Source of the DNA: Bacteroidota bacterium
GTDB lineage: Bacteria > Bacteroidota > Bacteroidia > Bacteroidales > VadinHA17
Direction of reading: 5' to 3'
Assembly: GCA_029552825.1 (NCBI GenBank)
Contig: JAKPDL010000116.1
Location: 17,942 to 81,941 of the forward strand
DNA: 64,000 nt
Under the pieces are notes generated by a model. It saw nothing but the letters and a program-made list of their open reading frames with translations, had not been told where the DNA came from and ran no database searches. Below, piece by piece: positions 36,206-44,699 of this stretch. The first letter of the stretch is position 1. Each line of letters starts with the position of its first letter. A program made the position numbers and the translations under genes.

Positions 36206-37072
36206 ATGAGTCATACAATTCTGTTGACTGTTATAGTTCTAGGTTCGGTCGGACTGGCTGCAGCAGTTATATTATACTTTGTCTCTCAGAAATTCAAAGT
36301 TTATGAAGATCCGAGGATTGATATAATTCAGGAAGCTCTGCCTGGTGCCAACTGCGGAGGTTGTGGTTTTACAGGTTGCAGGAATTTTGCAGAGGCACTT
36401 GTTAAAGCTGATACATTGGATGGTCTTAACTGCCCGGTAGGCGGAGCAACAGTGATGGCTGATGTAGCGAAAATACTTGGCAAAGAGGCTGTTGTATCCG
36501 AGCCTCTTGTAGCAGTGGTAAGATGTCAGGGAAGTTATGAGCACCGGCCACGCACATCTGCATATGATGGTGTTAAAGAGTGCCGGATAGCCCACCTTCT
36601 TTATGGAGGTGAAACAGATTGTCATTACGGTTGCCTTGGCTATGGTGATTGTGTAGAGGCATGCCAGTTTGGTGCAATGTACATGGACGAAAAAACCGGG
36701 CTGCCTGTAGTTATTGATGAAAAATGCGTGGCATGCGGTGCTTGTGTAAAAGCCTGTCCAAGAAACATCATTGAGCTCAGGAAGAAATTCAAGAAAGACA
36801 GGAAGATTTATGTATCATGCGTCAACTGCGACAGAGGCGGCCCCGCGAGAAAAGCCTGCAAAGTTGCATGTATTGCATGTAACAAGTGCTTCAATGTCTG
36901 CAAGTTCGGAGCCATCACCATTCAAAACAACCTTGCATATATCGATTCATTCAAGTGCACACTTTGCCGTAAATGTGTGACTGAATGCCCTACAAGTGCT
37001 ATTGTAGAGCTAAATTTCCCTCCACGCAAGGCTGAGGAAGAAGCAGTAAAAGAAACATTAACCCAAAAATAA
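36206..37072 (+). CDS. rnfB: Rnf complex subunit B, multi-cluster ferredoxin
   Basis: This 288-residue subunit takes electrons from reduced ferredoxin. It has an N-terminal membrane helix (about 5-27), the Fix-like cluster site (CGGCGFTGC, then C at LNCPVGG), and then a run of ferredoxin-type motifs: CHYGCLGYGDCVEAC, CVACGACVKACP, CVNCDRGGPARKACKVAC, CIACNKCFNVC and CTLCRKCVTECP. Up to six iron-sulfur clusters could be bound, more than in the E. coli form. It starts 4 bases after rseC; rnfC follows after 18 bases. Confidence 0.94.
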   Translation: MSHTILLTVIVLGSVGLAAAVILYFVSQKFKVYEDPRIDIIQEALPGANCGGCGFTGCRNFAEALVKADTLDGLNCPVGGATVMADVAKILGKEAVVSEPLVAVVRCQGSYEHRPRTSAYDGVKECRIAHLLYGGETDCHYGCLGYGDCVEACQFGAMYMDEKTGLPVVIDEKCVACGACVKACPRNIIELRKKFKKDRKIYVSCVNCDRGGPARKACKVACIACNKCFNVCKFGAITIQNNLAYIDSFKCTLCRKCVTECPTSAIVELNFPPRKAEEEAVKETLTQK

Positions 37073-37090
37073 TTATATACGACCCCTACT

Positions 37091-38425
37091 ATGCTAAAAA
37101 CATTTCCGCGCGGCGGTGTCCATCCGCCAGAGAACAAACTGACAGCAGGCAACCCGATTGAGATACTTCCGCCACCTGAAACGGTTGTTATCCCGGTTAC
37201 CCAGCACCTTGGAAAACCTGCAGTAGCAACAGTTAATAAGGGTGATAAAGTTCTGGTTGGACAACTTATCGCCAGAGCAGAAGGATTTGTTTCGGCAAAT
37301 ATACATTCATCAGTATCAGGTACAGTATCAAGAATAGATACAGTAACAGACATCTCAGGTTACAAACAGACATGCATTATTATTGACGTATCGGGAGATG
37401 AATGGCTGAGTGACATAGATAGAAGTCCTGATATTATAACTGAGATTAAACATTCGCCTGAAGAAATAATTCAGAAATGCCTCGATTGCGGTATTGTAGG
37501 ACTTGGCGGTGCAACTTTCCCCACCCATGTTAAGCTGAAAGTCCCTGCAGGTAAAAAATGTAATCTACTCATTATCAATGGTGTAGAATGCGAACCCTGG
37601 CTTACATCTGACCACCGCCTTATGCTCGAAAAAGGAGAGGAAATAATTACAGGGGCAAGAATCATGATGAGAGCACTTGGGGTCACAAAGGCAATTATCG
37701 GCATTGAAAACAACAAACCTGATGCAATTGCACATTTAAGCAGGTTGCTAAATGGGGCTAACGATATTAGTGTACAGGGATTAAAAGTTAAATACCCTCA
37801 GGGTGGTGAAAAACAGCTGATTAAAGCACTTACTGGAAGGGAGGTTCCTTCAGGTGGTTTACCGATTGATGTTGGAGTGGTAGTTCAAAACGCTGGTACT
37901 GCATACGCTGTATACGAAGCTGTGCAGAAGAATAAGCCTTTATTTGAAAGGGTAGTTACCGTGACAGGTAAGTCACTTTCAAAGCCTGGTAATTTCCTTG
38001 TTAGGGTGGGCACACCGGTTGCGAAGCTCATCGAAGCAGCAGGAGGATTGCCTGAAAATACGGGGAAGATAATATCTGGAGGTCCTATGATGGGAAAAGC
38101 ACTGGCAAACCTTCAGACACCTGTTGTGAAAGGCACTTCTGGTATTGTTGTGTTTCCTGCTGAAGAATCACAAAGACCTCAGGTAGGTCCCTGCATTCGC
38201 TGCAGTAAATGTGTTTCGGCCTGCCCGATGGGACTTGAACCTTATCTTCTTATGAGTCTGGCTGAAAAAGGCCTGTTTGAAAGAATGAAGGCAGAAAAGG
38301 TTACCGACTGCATTGAATGCGGTTCGTGCAGCTATATATGTCCGGCCCACAGGCCCCTTCTGGACTATATCAGGCTTGGGAAAACCACTCTGTTTAAAAT
38401 GATGCGTGAAAAAAGTGTGAAATAA
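37091..38425 (+). CDS. rnfC: Rnf complex subunit C
   Basis: This 444-residue subunit is the NADH/FMN side of the ion-pumping ferredoxin:NAD oxidoreductase. It has the RnfC N-terminal part (FPRGGVHPPENK), the NADH and FMN region (GLGGATFPTHVKL, NGVECEPWLTSDHRLM), a soluble-ligand-binding beta-grasp segment and two [4Fe-4S] motifs at the C terminus (CIRCSKCVSACP, CIECGSCSYICP). The length is short compared with proteobacterial RnfC, which has a long repetitive tail, but is normal for Bacteroidetes. Confidence 0.95.
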   Translation: MLKTFPRGGVHPPENKLTAGNPIEILPPPETVVIPVTQHLGKPAVATVNKGDKVLVGQLIARAEGFVSANIHSSVSGTVSRIDTVTDISGYKQTCIIIDVSGDEWLSDIDRSPDIITEIKHSPEEIIQKCLDCGIVGLGGATFPTHVKLKVPAGKKCNLLIINGVECEPWLTSDHRLMLEKGEEIITGARIMMRALGVTKAIIGIENNKPDAIAHLSRLLNGANDISVQGLKVKYPQGGEKQLIKALTGREVPSGGLPIDVGVVVQNAGTAYAVYEAVQKNKPLFERVVTVTGKSLSKPGNFLVRVGTPVAKLIEAAGGLPENTGKIISGGPMMGKALANLQTPVVKGTSGIVVFPAEESQRPQVGPCIRCSKCVSACPMGLEPYLLMSLAEKGLFERMKAEKVTDCIECGSCSYICPAHRPLLDYIRLGKTTLFKMMREKSVK

Positions 38426-38437
38426 TCATACAACAGA

Positions 38438-39439
38438 ATGAGCAGTTTGTTAACAGTTTCACAATCACCCCATATCCATACCGGGGATGATACAAAAAAG
38501 CTGATGCGGGGAGTTATTATCGCCCTGATTCCGGCTTTCATTGCTTCGGTTTATTATTTCGGCTGGGGAGCACTAATTGTCACTGCAACATCAGTATTGT
38601 CGTGCATATTCTTTGAATATGTAATTCAGAAATATCTGATCAGAGGTCCGGTTACCATCACTGACGGCTCTGCAATAGTTACAGGACTTTTACTGGCCTT
38701 CAACCTGCCTTCAAATCTACCTGTACACATTATAATAATCGGTGCTCTGGTGGCAATTGGCATAGGCAAGATGAGTTTTGGCGGATTGGGTAATAATCCG
38801 TTCAATCCCGCTCTGGTAGGACGTGTGTTCCTTCTGATATCTTTTCCGGTTCAGATGACAACATGGCCTGTACCATCAGGTTTCAAAACCGGATATGCTG
38901 ATGCAGTAACAGGGGCTACACCTCTTGGGGTACTTAAAGAAGGTATCAGAAACGGCGAACAGGTATCACAACTTATGAACCAGATCCCGGATCACATGCA
39001 GATGTTTTATGGACACATGGGCGGGTCGATGGGCGAAGTAGCAGCACTGGCATTGCTTATTGGTTTTGTTTATATGCTGGTAAAAAAAATAATTACATGG
39101 CACATTCCTGTTGCTGTTACAGGCAGTATAGCACTATTCACCGGTATTCTTTGGCTGATTAATCCGGAGAAGAATGCCGATCCCCTGTTTCATCTTCTTA
39201 CAGGAGGTGTCATGCTGGGAGCTATATTTATGGCAACAGACTATGTTACATCACCTATGGTACCAAAAGCAATGATCATTTACGGTATAGGTATCGGGGT
39301 AATAACTGTAATAATAAGGGTTTATGGAGCATATCCCGAAGGTGTTTCATTTGCCATTCTTATCATGAATGCTTTTGTACCCCTTATGAATGCATGGATA
39401 AAACCAAAACGTTTCGGAGAGGAGGTTAAAAATGGCTAA
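38438..39439 (+). CDS. rnfD: Rnf complex subunit D
   Basis: This 333-residue membrane subunit carries a covalently bound FMN in the family. The attachment motif is DAVTGATPLG, with Thr161 as the likely flavin link. Several hydrophobic segments are present; FGGLGNNPFNPALVGRVFL and MLGAIFMATDYVTSPM are conserved family stretches. Its end overlaps the start of rnfG by 8 bases, which implies coupled translation; a strong Shine-Dalgarno for rnfG lies inside its last codons. Confidence 0.95.
   Translation: MSSLLTVSQSPHIHTGDDTKKLMRGVIIALIPAFIASVYYFGWGALIVTATSVLSCIFFEYVIQKYLIRGPVTITDGSAIVTGLLLAFNLPSNLPVHIIIIGALVAIGIGKMSFGGLGNNPFNPALVGRVFLLISFPVQMTTWPVPSGFKTGYADAVTGATPLGVLKEGIRNGEQVSQLMNQIPDHMQMFYGHMGGSMGEVAALALLIGFVYMLVKKIITWHIPVAVTGSIALFTGILWLINPEKNADPLFHLLTGGVMLGAIFMATDYVTSPMVPKAMIIYGIGIGVITVIIRVYGAYPEGVSFAILIMNAFVPLMNAWIKPKRFGEEVKNG
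39420..39426 (+). promoter_or_regulatory. Strong Shine-Dalgarno site for rnfG
   Basis: AGGAGGT ends 5 bases before the rnfG ATG (39432). It sits inside the end of rnfD. Such strong sites are rare in this window and support the chosen start. Confidence 0.8.
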
Positions 39440-40007
39440 GATCGAATCTTCGCTTAAGAACATGATTATGTCGCTTACCTTTATAGCACTTGGTGCTTCA
39501 GCGGCACTGGGTTTCGTTTATGAAATAACAAAGCGGCCGATAGAATTAACAAAACTCAATAAAAAGCTGGAGGCCATTAAAGCTGTGGTTCCTTCCTTTG
39601 ACAACAACCCCGACCAGGAGATGTTCAAGCTTCCAACAGGTGAAGGCGACAGCCTTGAAGTTTTCCCTGCCAAAATAAATAATGAAATTATCGGGTATGC
39701 AGTCAGAACATCAACACAAAAAGGTTTCAGTGGATACATTGGAATAATGGTAGGTTTTAGTCCTGACGGCACAATTATAAATACAAACGTCCTTGAACAA
39801 AAAGAAACCCCTGGTCTTGGAACAAAGATGACGGAACCCTCTTTCAAAGACCAGTTTAATGGAAAAAATCCGGATAATTTCAAACTTAGAGTAAAGAAAG
39901 ACGGTGGCGAAGTTGATGCCATAACTGCTGCCACAATAACATCAAGAGCGTTCTGTGATGCACTGGAAAGAGCTTATAATACTTTAAAGAAAGGAGGTCT
40001 GATATGA
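39432..40007 (+). CDS. rnfG: Rnf complex subunit G
   Basis: This 191-residue subunit is anchored by one N-terminal membrane helix ([20 protein letters not shown]) and carries covalent FMN. The attachment motif [13 protein letters not shown] holds the likely flavin Thr168; Ala replaces Gly in the usual S/TGAT motif (TAAT). [18 protein letters not shown] and ETPGLGTKM are family stretches. It overlaps rnfD (8 bases) and rnfE (4 bases), so translation is tightly coupled. Confidence 0.93.
   Translation: MAKIESSLKNMIMSLTFIALGASAALGFVYEITKRPIELTKLNKKLEAIKAVVPSFDNNPDQEMFKLPTGEGDSLEVFPAKINNEIIGYAVRTSTQKGFSGYIGIMVGFSPDGTIINTNVLEQKETPGLGTKMTEPSFKDQFNGKNPDNFKLRVKKDGGEVDAITAATITSRAFCDALERAYNTLKKGGLI
39991..39998 (+). 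promoter_or_regulatory. Strong Shine-Dalgarno site for rnfE
   Basis: AAGGAGGT ends 5 bases before the rnfE ATG (40004), inside the end of rnfG. Confidence 0.8.
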
Positions 40008-40585
40008 GTCTGGCTAAACAATTCACCAAGGGATTCTTCAGGGAGAACCCTATCCTTGTCCTGCTGATAGGTATGTGTCCCACACTTGCAACCACCACCT
40101 CAGCCATAAACGGACTGGGAATGGGCATTGCGACAACATTTGTACTAACATCTTCCAATGTAGTTATCTCTTTACTGGCAAAATATATTCCCGATAAAGT
40201 AAGAATTCCCTCATTCATAGTGGTTATAGCTTCATTTGTAACCATTGTTGACCTTGTTATGCAGGCTTATGTTCCAGGTTTGTATGAGACTCTTGGCATT
40301 TTCATTCCGCTAATTGTTGTTAACTGTATCGTTCTTGCAAGGGCTGAGGCTTTTGCCAGCAAGAATAAGTTACTTCCCTCCTTTCTCGATGGACTGGGTA
40401 TGGGACTTGGATTTACCATGGCGCTAGGGATACTTGGAACAATACGTGAAATACTCGGAAGCGGTTCAGTTTTCGGATACAAGTTCATAAAGGGTGACGG
40501 AATACTGGTTTTCATTCTAGCACCCGGTGCATTTATAGCACTCGGCTATCTTATTGCATTTATAAACAAAGTCAGGAAAGCATAG
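40004..40585 (+). CDS. rnfE: Rnf complex subunit E
   Basis: This 193-residue integral membrane subunit has about six helices and belongs to the RnfE/NqrD family. Key stretches are [22 protein letters not shown] (the conserved Cys is thought to help ligate iron at the membrane), [16 protein letters not shown] and [15 protein letters not shown]. It pairs with RnfA to form the ion-channel core with an Fe site. It overlaps rnfG by 4 bases and is followed by rnfA after 12 bases. Confidence 0.95.
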   Translation: MSLAKQFTKGFFRENPILVLLIGMCPTLATTTSAINGLGMGIATTFVLTSSNVVISLLAKYIPDKVRIPSFIVVIASFVTIVDLVMQAYVPGLYETLGIFIPLIVVNCIVLARAEAFASKNKLLPSFLDGLGMGLGFTMALGILGTIREILGSGSVFGYKFIKGDGILVFILAPGAFIALGYLIAFINKVRKA

Positions 40586-40589
40586 GAGG
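40584..40589 (+). promoter_or_regulatory. Strong Shine-Dalgarno site for rnfA
   Basis: AGGAGG ends 8 bases before the rnfA ATG (40598), across the end of rnfE. Confidence 0.75.
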
Positions 40590-40597
40590 AAAAGATT

Positions 40598-41173
40598 ATG
40601 GAATATATTATCATTATCATCTCTGCCATCTTTGTAAATAACATCGTTCTTGCGCAGTTTCTTGGTGTTTGTCCTTTTCTAGGTGTATCAAATAAAGTCA
40701 GCACTTCATTTGGTATGGCAGGTGCTGTGACTTTCGTTATGGTACTTGCTACCATGGTAACTTATCTGATTTACACATATATTCTGGTAAAACTGGGTAT
40801 TGCATTTATGCAAACCATTACCTACATCCTTGTAATTGCAGCTCTGGTTCAGATGGTTGAGATAATATTAAAAAAGATAAGTCAGCCTCTTTATCAGGCA
40901 CTTGGCATATTTCTCCCTCTCATAACAACAAACTGTGCTGTTCTGGGTGTTACTCTTCTTGTTATAAAAAAGCATTACAATCTTCTCGAAGGGGTTGTTT
41001 ACAGTGCAGCAACAGCTATCGGCTTCGGTCTGGCTCTGGTGATTCTTGCAGGTATAAGGGAGCAGCTTGACCTTCTCAACGTTCCAAAAGGAATGAAGGG
41101 AGCCCCCATCTCACTTATAACAGCAGGAATACTTGCTCTTGCATTTATGGGTTTTTCAGGGATAGTACGATAA
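40598..41173 (+). CDS. rnfA: Rnf complex subunit A
   Basis: This 191-residue membrane subunit is the RnfE partner, with about six helices. Conserved parts are NNIVLAQFLGVCPFLGVSNK (with the metal-related Cys), FLPLITTNCAVLGV and YSAATAIGFGLALVILAGIREQ. It closes the operon rseC-rnfB-C-D-G-E-A. The stop is 12 bases from the convergent zupT stop, and no clear hairpin lies between them. Confidence 0.95.
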   Translation: MEYIIIIISAIFVNNIVLAQFLGVCPFLGVSNKVSTSFGMAGAVTFVMVLATMVTYLIYTYILVKLGIAFMQTITYILVIAALVQMVEIILKKISQPLYQALGIFLPLITTNCAVLGVTLLVIKKHYNLLEGVVYSAATAIGFGLALVILAGIREQLDLLNVPKGMKGAPISLITAGILALAFMGFSGIVR

Positions 41174-41185
41174 AACCCTTCAATT

Positions 41186-42061
41186 TCAGGATAGAAGAAG
41201 TAAACTTAAGCCGATAATTATCATACCGCTCAGCAGTCCGTAAATCGCGGTATGGTGTTTGCCGTACCGGTGGGCTGATGGCAGAAGTTCATCAAAAGAT
41301 ATATATATCATTATGCCTGATACAATGGCATATATGTAACCCAGCAAGGCACTTCCTTTAATAACAGATATCAGGCAAATGCCAAGGAGTGCGCCAATTG
41401 GTTCAGAAAAACCTGACATCACTGACCATATCAGGGCTTTTTTCCTGGAGCCAGTTGCCATGTACACAGGTACTGAAACTGCAATGCCCTCCGGGATATT
41501 ATGTATAGCTATTGCCAGCGCAATGCTTACTCCAATGGTGAAATCAGAAATACCTGAAATAAATGTTGCTATACCTTCCGGTATATTATGAACAAAAATT
41601 GCAAAAGCCGTAAAAATGCCTACCCGCATCAACCTTGTGTCTCTAATACTGCTGTAATGTCCCCATCTATGCCTCCTTTTCTGCCCCACTTCAGGATTGA
41701 CTAACGGCCGGGTGGCCTCAATTTCTGCAATTTGTTCCACATCTCTTGCCTCATGAGGATTATCAACTGCCGGAATAAACTTATCAATCAAAGCTGTAAG
41801 AATAAATCCGATTACAAGAAAAATGAATGAGAGCCAGCTGGATACATTTTCACTGTATACGCCGGAAAAATTCAGTCTCGATTCAGGAAGCAGTTCTGTA
41901 AAAGAGATATAAATCATCACTCCGGCCGAAAAACCGAGAGAAAACGACAGAAACGATGGTTTTGTCCGCCTGGCGAAAAAAGCAACCAGTCCACCCGCAC
42001 CTGTTGCCATACCCGCAATGAAAGTCATAATTAAAGCCCTGATTATTACAGCGGAATCCAT
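41186..42061 (-). CDS. zupT: ZIP family zinc transporter, ZupT type
   Basis: This 291-residue inner-membrane importer carries zinc and related divalent metals. It has about eight hydrophobic segments and the two characteristic metal-binding helices, each with an HNIPEG motif (FVHNIPEGIATF and AIAIHNIPEGIAVSVP). A hydrophilic loop of about 45 residues (EARDVEQIAEIEATRP region) sits between helices three and four. It has the clearest two-part promoter in the window. Specificity among metals cannot be read. Confidence 0.93.
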   Translation of the reverse strand: MDSAVIIRALIMTFIAGMATGAGGLVAFFARRTKPSFLSFSLGFSAGVMIYISFTELLPESRLNFSGVYSENVSSWLSFIFLVIGFILTALIDKFIPAVDNPHEARDVEQIAEIEATRPLVNPEVGQKRRHRWGHYSSIRDTRLMRVGIFTAFAIFVHNIPEGIATFISGISDFTIGVSIALAIAIHNIPEGIAVSVPVYMATGSRKKALIWSVMSGFSEPIGALLGICLISVIKGSALLGYIYAIVSGIMIYISFDELLPSAHRYGKHHTAIYGLLSGMIIIGLSLLLLS

Positions 42062-42098
42062 TGTCCCTGTTTTTTTTATTTAGTTTAAATTTAAACAA

Positions 42099-42128
42099 CA
42101 AATGTATTGTTTTGAAATCTATTTGCAA
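42099..42128 (-). promoter_or_regulatory. Bacteroidetes promoter for zupT (TTTG, 18 bases, TACATTTG)
   Basis: On the minus strand TTTG (42128-42125) and TACATTTG (42106-42099) are 18 bases apart, close to the known -33/-7 layout. The zupT ATG lies 37 bases downstream. Confidence 0.6.
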
Positions 42129-42170
42129 AAAGCAACCTTTACATAATATTTCATTACTTTTATATGTAAC

Positions 42171-42752
42171 GTGCATACTTCAGTGCATATATCGGAATAT
42201 TACCGGATTCTTGGTCTTACCAGGGGTTGTACGGTAGATGACATAAAAAAGTCATACCGTAAAATCGCAAGGGAATATCATCCTGATCTGAATCAGGATC
42301 CTGGAGCAAAGGATATATTCATTTCTGCAACAGAAGCTTATGAGTTCCTGATGGCAAATCATTCAAGGATAGCTTCTGCAGAAAGCGAATATGAAAGAGT
42401 GATGGAAGAATGGAAAAAATTCAGAAGCGAACAGGCAAGGCGAAGGGCAAGTGCTTATGCCCGTACATCATATTCAAAATTCAGAAATACTGATTTTTAC
42501 AAGAGTACCCGCATATTTGACGGAACAACTATTATTGCTTCAATTATCATTTCTTTGATGGTGCTTATTATTGCAATATACGGATACTTCTACAGATTAC
42601 ATCATCCGATACCCGGACTGAAAGATCCATCAGTTTTTATTCTGATAATTTTTATTCTTCTTGGCATGACACTTTTCATTAAATCATATATTCACCTTAA
42701 AGCGTATATTGAATCGTCAAAAAGAAAGTCTGATGTTCAGAAAAATAGTTAA
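42171..42752 (+). CDS. Membrane-anchored J-domain (DnaJ-like) protein
   Basis: This 193-residue protein has a J domain at about 9-65 (YYRILGLTRGCTVDDIKKSY, the HPD tripeptide in EYHPDLNQD, and FISATEAYEFL), which would stimulate an Hsp70 ATPase. A basic linker follows, and then two membrane helices at about 120-140 and 152-170. It lacks the G/F and zinc-finger regions of DnaJ. The start is a GTG (42171); another GTG at 42183 is possible. Its end overlaps the thioesterase gene by 20 bases. Confidence 0.85.
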   Translation: MHTSVHISEYYRILGLTRGCTVDDIKKSYRKIAREYHPDLNQDPGAKDIFISATEAYEFLMANHSRIASAESEYERVMEEWKKFRSEQARRRASAYARTSYSKFRNTDFYKSTRIFDGTTIIASIIISLMVLIIAIYGYFYRLHHPIPGLKDPSVFILIIFILLGMTLFIKSYIHLKAYIESSKRKSDVQKNS

Positions 42753-43215
42753 CCCTTTCGACAGGAAATTGAACATGTGTTTTGGCTGCGGGCCTGAAAA
42801 TCCGGCAGGACTAAAACTTCATTTTACAGAATGCAAGGGAGAATTGCAGGCTAAATGGTTACCATCAGAACATTACCAGGGATATCCCGGTGTTCTTCAC
42901 GGAGGAATAACAGCCGCACTGCTTGATGAAACAGCTGCATGGTTTGTATATACCGTAATTGGCACTGCAGGTGTAACTTATACTATGAATGTCAGATATC
43001 ACCATCCTGTATATATTAATAAAGGTGAAGTAAAAATAACAGCAAAGCTAATCAACAGGGAAGACAAAAATGCCCTCATTCTCTGCCAGTTAACAGACAG
43101 TAGCGAAAAATTATGTGCTGAAGCTGAATTGAACTATTTTTTGTATCCGGTGAAAATTGCAAAACAGAAGTTCAAATATCCTGGAAAAGAGGCATTCTAT
43201 AGCAATGACGGCTGA
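42733..43215 (+). CDS. PaaI-like hotdog-fold thioesterase
   Basis: This 160-residue protein is a single hotdog domain. CFGCGPENPAGLKLHF near the start and GYPGVLHGGITAALLDETAAWF (with the HGG motif and the catalytic Asp/Glu region) match the PaaI/YbgC-related thioesterases, which hydrolyse acyl-CoA esters. Substrate is unknown. The ATG at 42733 is preferred over a TTG at 42709; it overlaps the J-protein gene by 20 bases. Confidence 0.88.
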   Translation: MFRKIVNPFDRKLNMCFGCGPENPAGLKLHFTECKGELQAKWLPSEHYQGYPGVLHGGITAALLDETAAWFVYTVIGTAGVTYTMNVRYHHPVYINKGEVKITAKLINREDKNALILCQLTDSSEKLCAEAELNYFLYPVKIAKQKFKYPGKEAFYSNDG

Positions 43216-43237
43216 TAAGATCAAAATCATTAAATAT

Positions 43238-43261
43238 ATTTTGAATACATTTATTCAAAAT
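43238..43261. repeat. Short perfect inverted repeat before the metallophosphoesterase gene
   Basis: ATTTTGAATA (43238-43247) and TATTCAAAAT (43252-43261) form a perfect 10 bp inverted repeat around CATT. It ends 11 bases before the ATG at 43273 and is followed by a few Ts. It may be an operator, or a weak AT-rich terminator for the upstream pair. Confidence 0.55.
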
Positions 43262-43272
43262 TTTAAATAAAA

Positions 43273-44193
43273 ATGAAATTCCTGATTGTATTTTCAACTG
43301 CAATGGCAATGCTTGTTTCATTCTCCGGAAAAGCGGAAAAACCGGTAGTATCTGCAGAGATGCAGGAACAGACACCATTATTCAGTTTTGGTATCATTAC
43401 AGATGTTCAATACTGTGATTGTGAACCTGCAGGTTCGAGATTTTACAGAAATTCCTTTCAGAAACTCGAAGAAGCTTTCAATACATTCAAGGCAGAGAAT
43501 CCTGCTTTTATCATAAATCTCGGGGATCTTATTGAAAAAGACTATTCATCATTTTTACCTGTTCTGAAGATTATGGAAAATAGCGGGTTTAAAATCTATT
43601 ATACAACTGGAAATCACGACTTTACAGTTGAATCAAAATATAAAAAGCGGATTCACTCTCTTCTGGGATTAAAAGAAGAATATTACTCATTTTCTTACGA
43701 TAAATTCAGATTTATTGTTCTGAACGGGAATGAGATAAGCACCTATGGTTCAGGAGGAAGAGCGACTATCAGGCAAGCTGAAGAGATGATCTCGAAATTA
43801 AAAGCAGAAGGCGAACCAAATTATCACGACTGGAACGGTGGAATAAGTGAAAAACAGATTTCCTGGTTAAAGTCCCGTCTGAATGAGTCCTCAGCAAAAG
43901 GCGAGAAAGTGTTTATTGTATGCCACTTTCCGGTATGGCCCGAAAATGAACATAATTTATTTAATTACAGAGAAATAGTTGATTTACTTGGAAATTACAA
44001 TAACATAATTGCCTGGTTCAGCGGGCATAATCATGCCGGTAATTACGGCAACAGCAATATGGTTCATCATTATACCTTTAAAGGTATGGTTGAAACAGAG
44101 AGTTCCAACAGCTATGCAATAGTAGAAGTTTACAAAAACAAAATATGGATTAAGGGTTACGGAAGGGAGAAAAATATGATTCTTGCTTATTAA
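43273..44193 (+). CDS. Exported metallophosphoesterase, ADP-ribose/CDP-alcohol diphosphatase-like
   Basis: This 306-residue protein has a signal peptide (MKFLIVFSTAMAMLVSF) and a calcineurin-like fold. The metal-site motifs are TDVQYCD (D44, Q46), NLGDLIEKD, TTGNHDF, VCHFPVW and SGHNHAGNYG. Gln in place of His in the first motif and the YCDC stretch are typical of the Mn-dependent ADP-ribose/CDP-alcohol diphosphatase branch. An exported form would act on nucleotides outside the cytoplasm; substrate remains inferred. Confidence 0.87.
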   Translation: MKFLIVFSTAMAMLVSFSGKAEKPVVSAEMQEQTPLFSFGIITDVQYCDCEPAGSRFYRNSFQKLEEAFNTFKAENPAFIINLGDLIEKDYSSFLPVLKIMENSGFKIYYTTGNHDFTVESKYKKRIHSLLGLKEEYYSFSYDKFRFIVLNGNEISTYGSGGRATIRQAEEMISKLKAEGEPNYHDWNGGISEKQISWLKSRLNESSAKGEKVFIVCHFPVWPENEHNLFNYREIVDLLGNYNNIIAWFSGHNHAGNYGNSNMVHHYTFKGMVETESSNSYAIVEVYKNKIWIKGYGREKNMILAY

Positions 44194-44229
44194 AAATGTT
44201 TCGTATTGCAGACAATTTGTATAATACTT

Positions 44230-44610
44230 TTATTTGCCTTTAAGCTCGATAAAATTAAAAGGCACTGAGAGCACCGCTGAAAAATATTCTCCCCTTTCCA
44301 GAATATCCTCATCGCCCTCGTCATAATACCAGTTAAAAATATATTTTTTATCTTTTACCGTTACGTAAATTATTTTCTGAAAAAGTTTAATGAAGACTCT
44401 TGCACTGGCACTGTTGAAATATTCCATGTGTATATTTACCACCGTGATATCAGCAGGATTCTTAATATATTCATTGATCCACTCCTCTACTGGTTGATAG
44501 AACTCCTCAGCATTTTCATGGATAGAACGGCCGGTGATCTGGATTACTCCTTCAGGATCAAGAATAATTTCAGGTGTATTCTTCCCCTTTTCTATCCTCA
44601 GTTCCCCCAT
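44230..44610 (-). CDS. siaC: SiaC family regulatory protein (DUF1987)
   Basis: This 126-residue protein is a SiaC/DUF1987 member, related in fold to anti-sigma-factor antagonists. Family motifs are NTPEIILDPEGVIQITGRS, ENAEEFYQPVEEWINEY and FNSASARVFIKLFQKI, which contains the serine region that the SiaB kinase phosphorylates in Pseudomonas. The ATG at 44610 is preferred; a longer frame to 44673 adds an unrelated hydrophobic leader. No SiaA phosphatase or SiaB kinase gene is nearby, so its partners lie elsewhere. Confidence 0.85.
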   Translation of the reverse strand: MGELRIEKGKNTPEIILDPEGVIQITGRSIHENAEEFYQPVEEWINEYIKNPADITVVNIHMEYFNSASARVFIKLFQKIIYVTVKDKKYIFNWYYDEGDEDILERGEYFSAVLSVPFNFIELKGK

Positions 44611-44699
44611 AAAAAAACTTTGCGCGAATATAAATAAATTTTTAATACTGCTTTTCAGGAAAGATATACACACATTAAAAACAGGCAGATGTTTGATGT

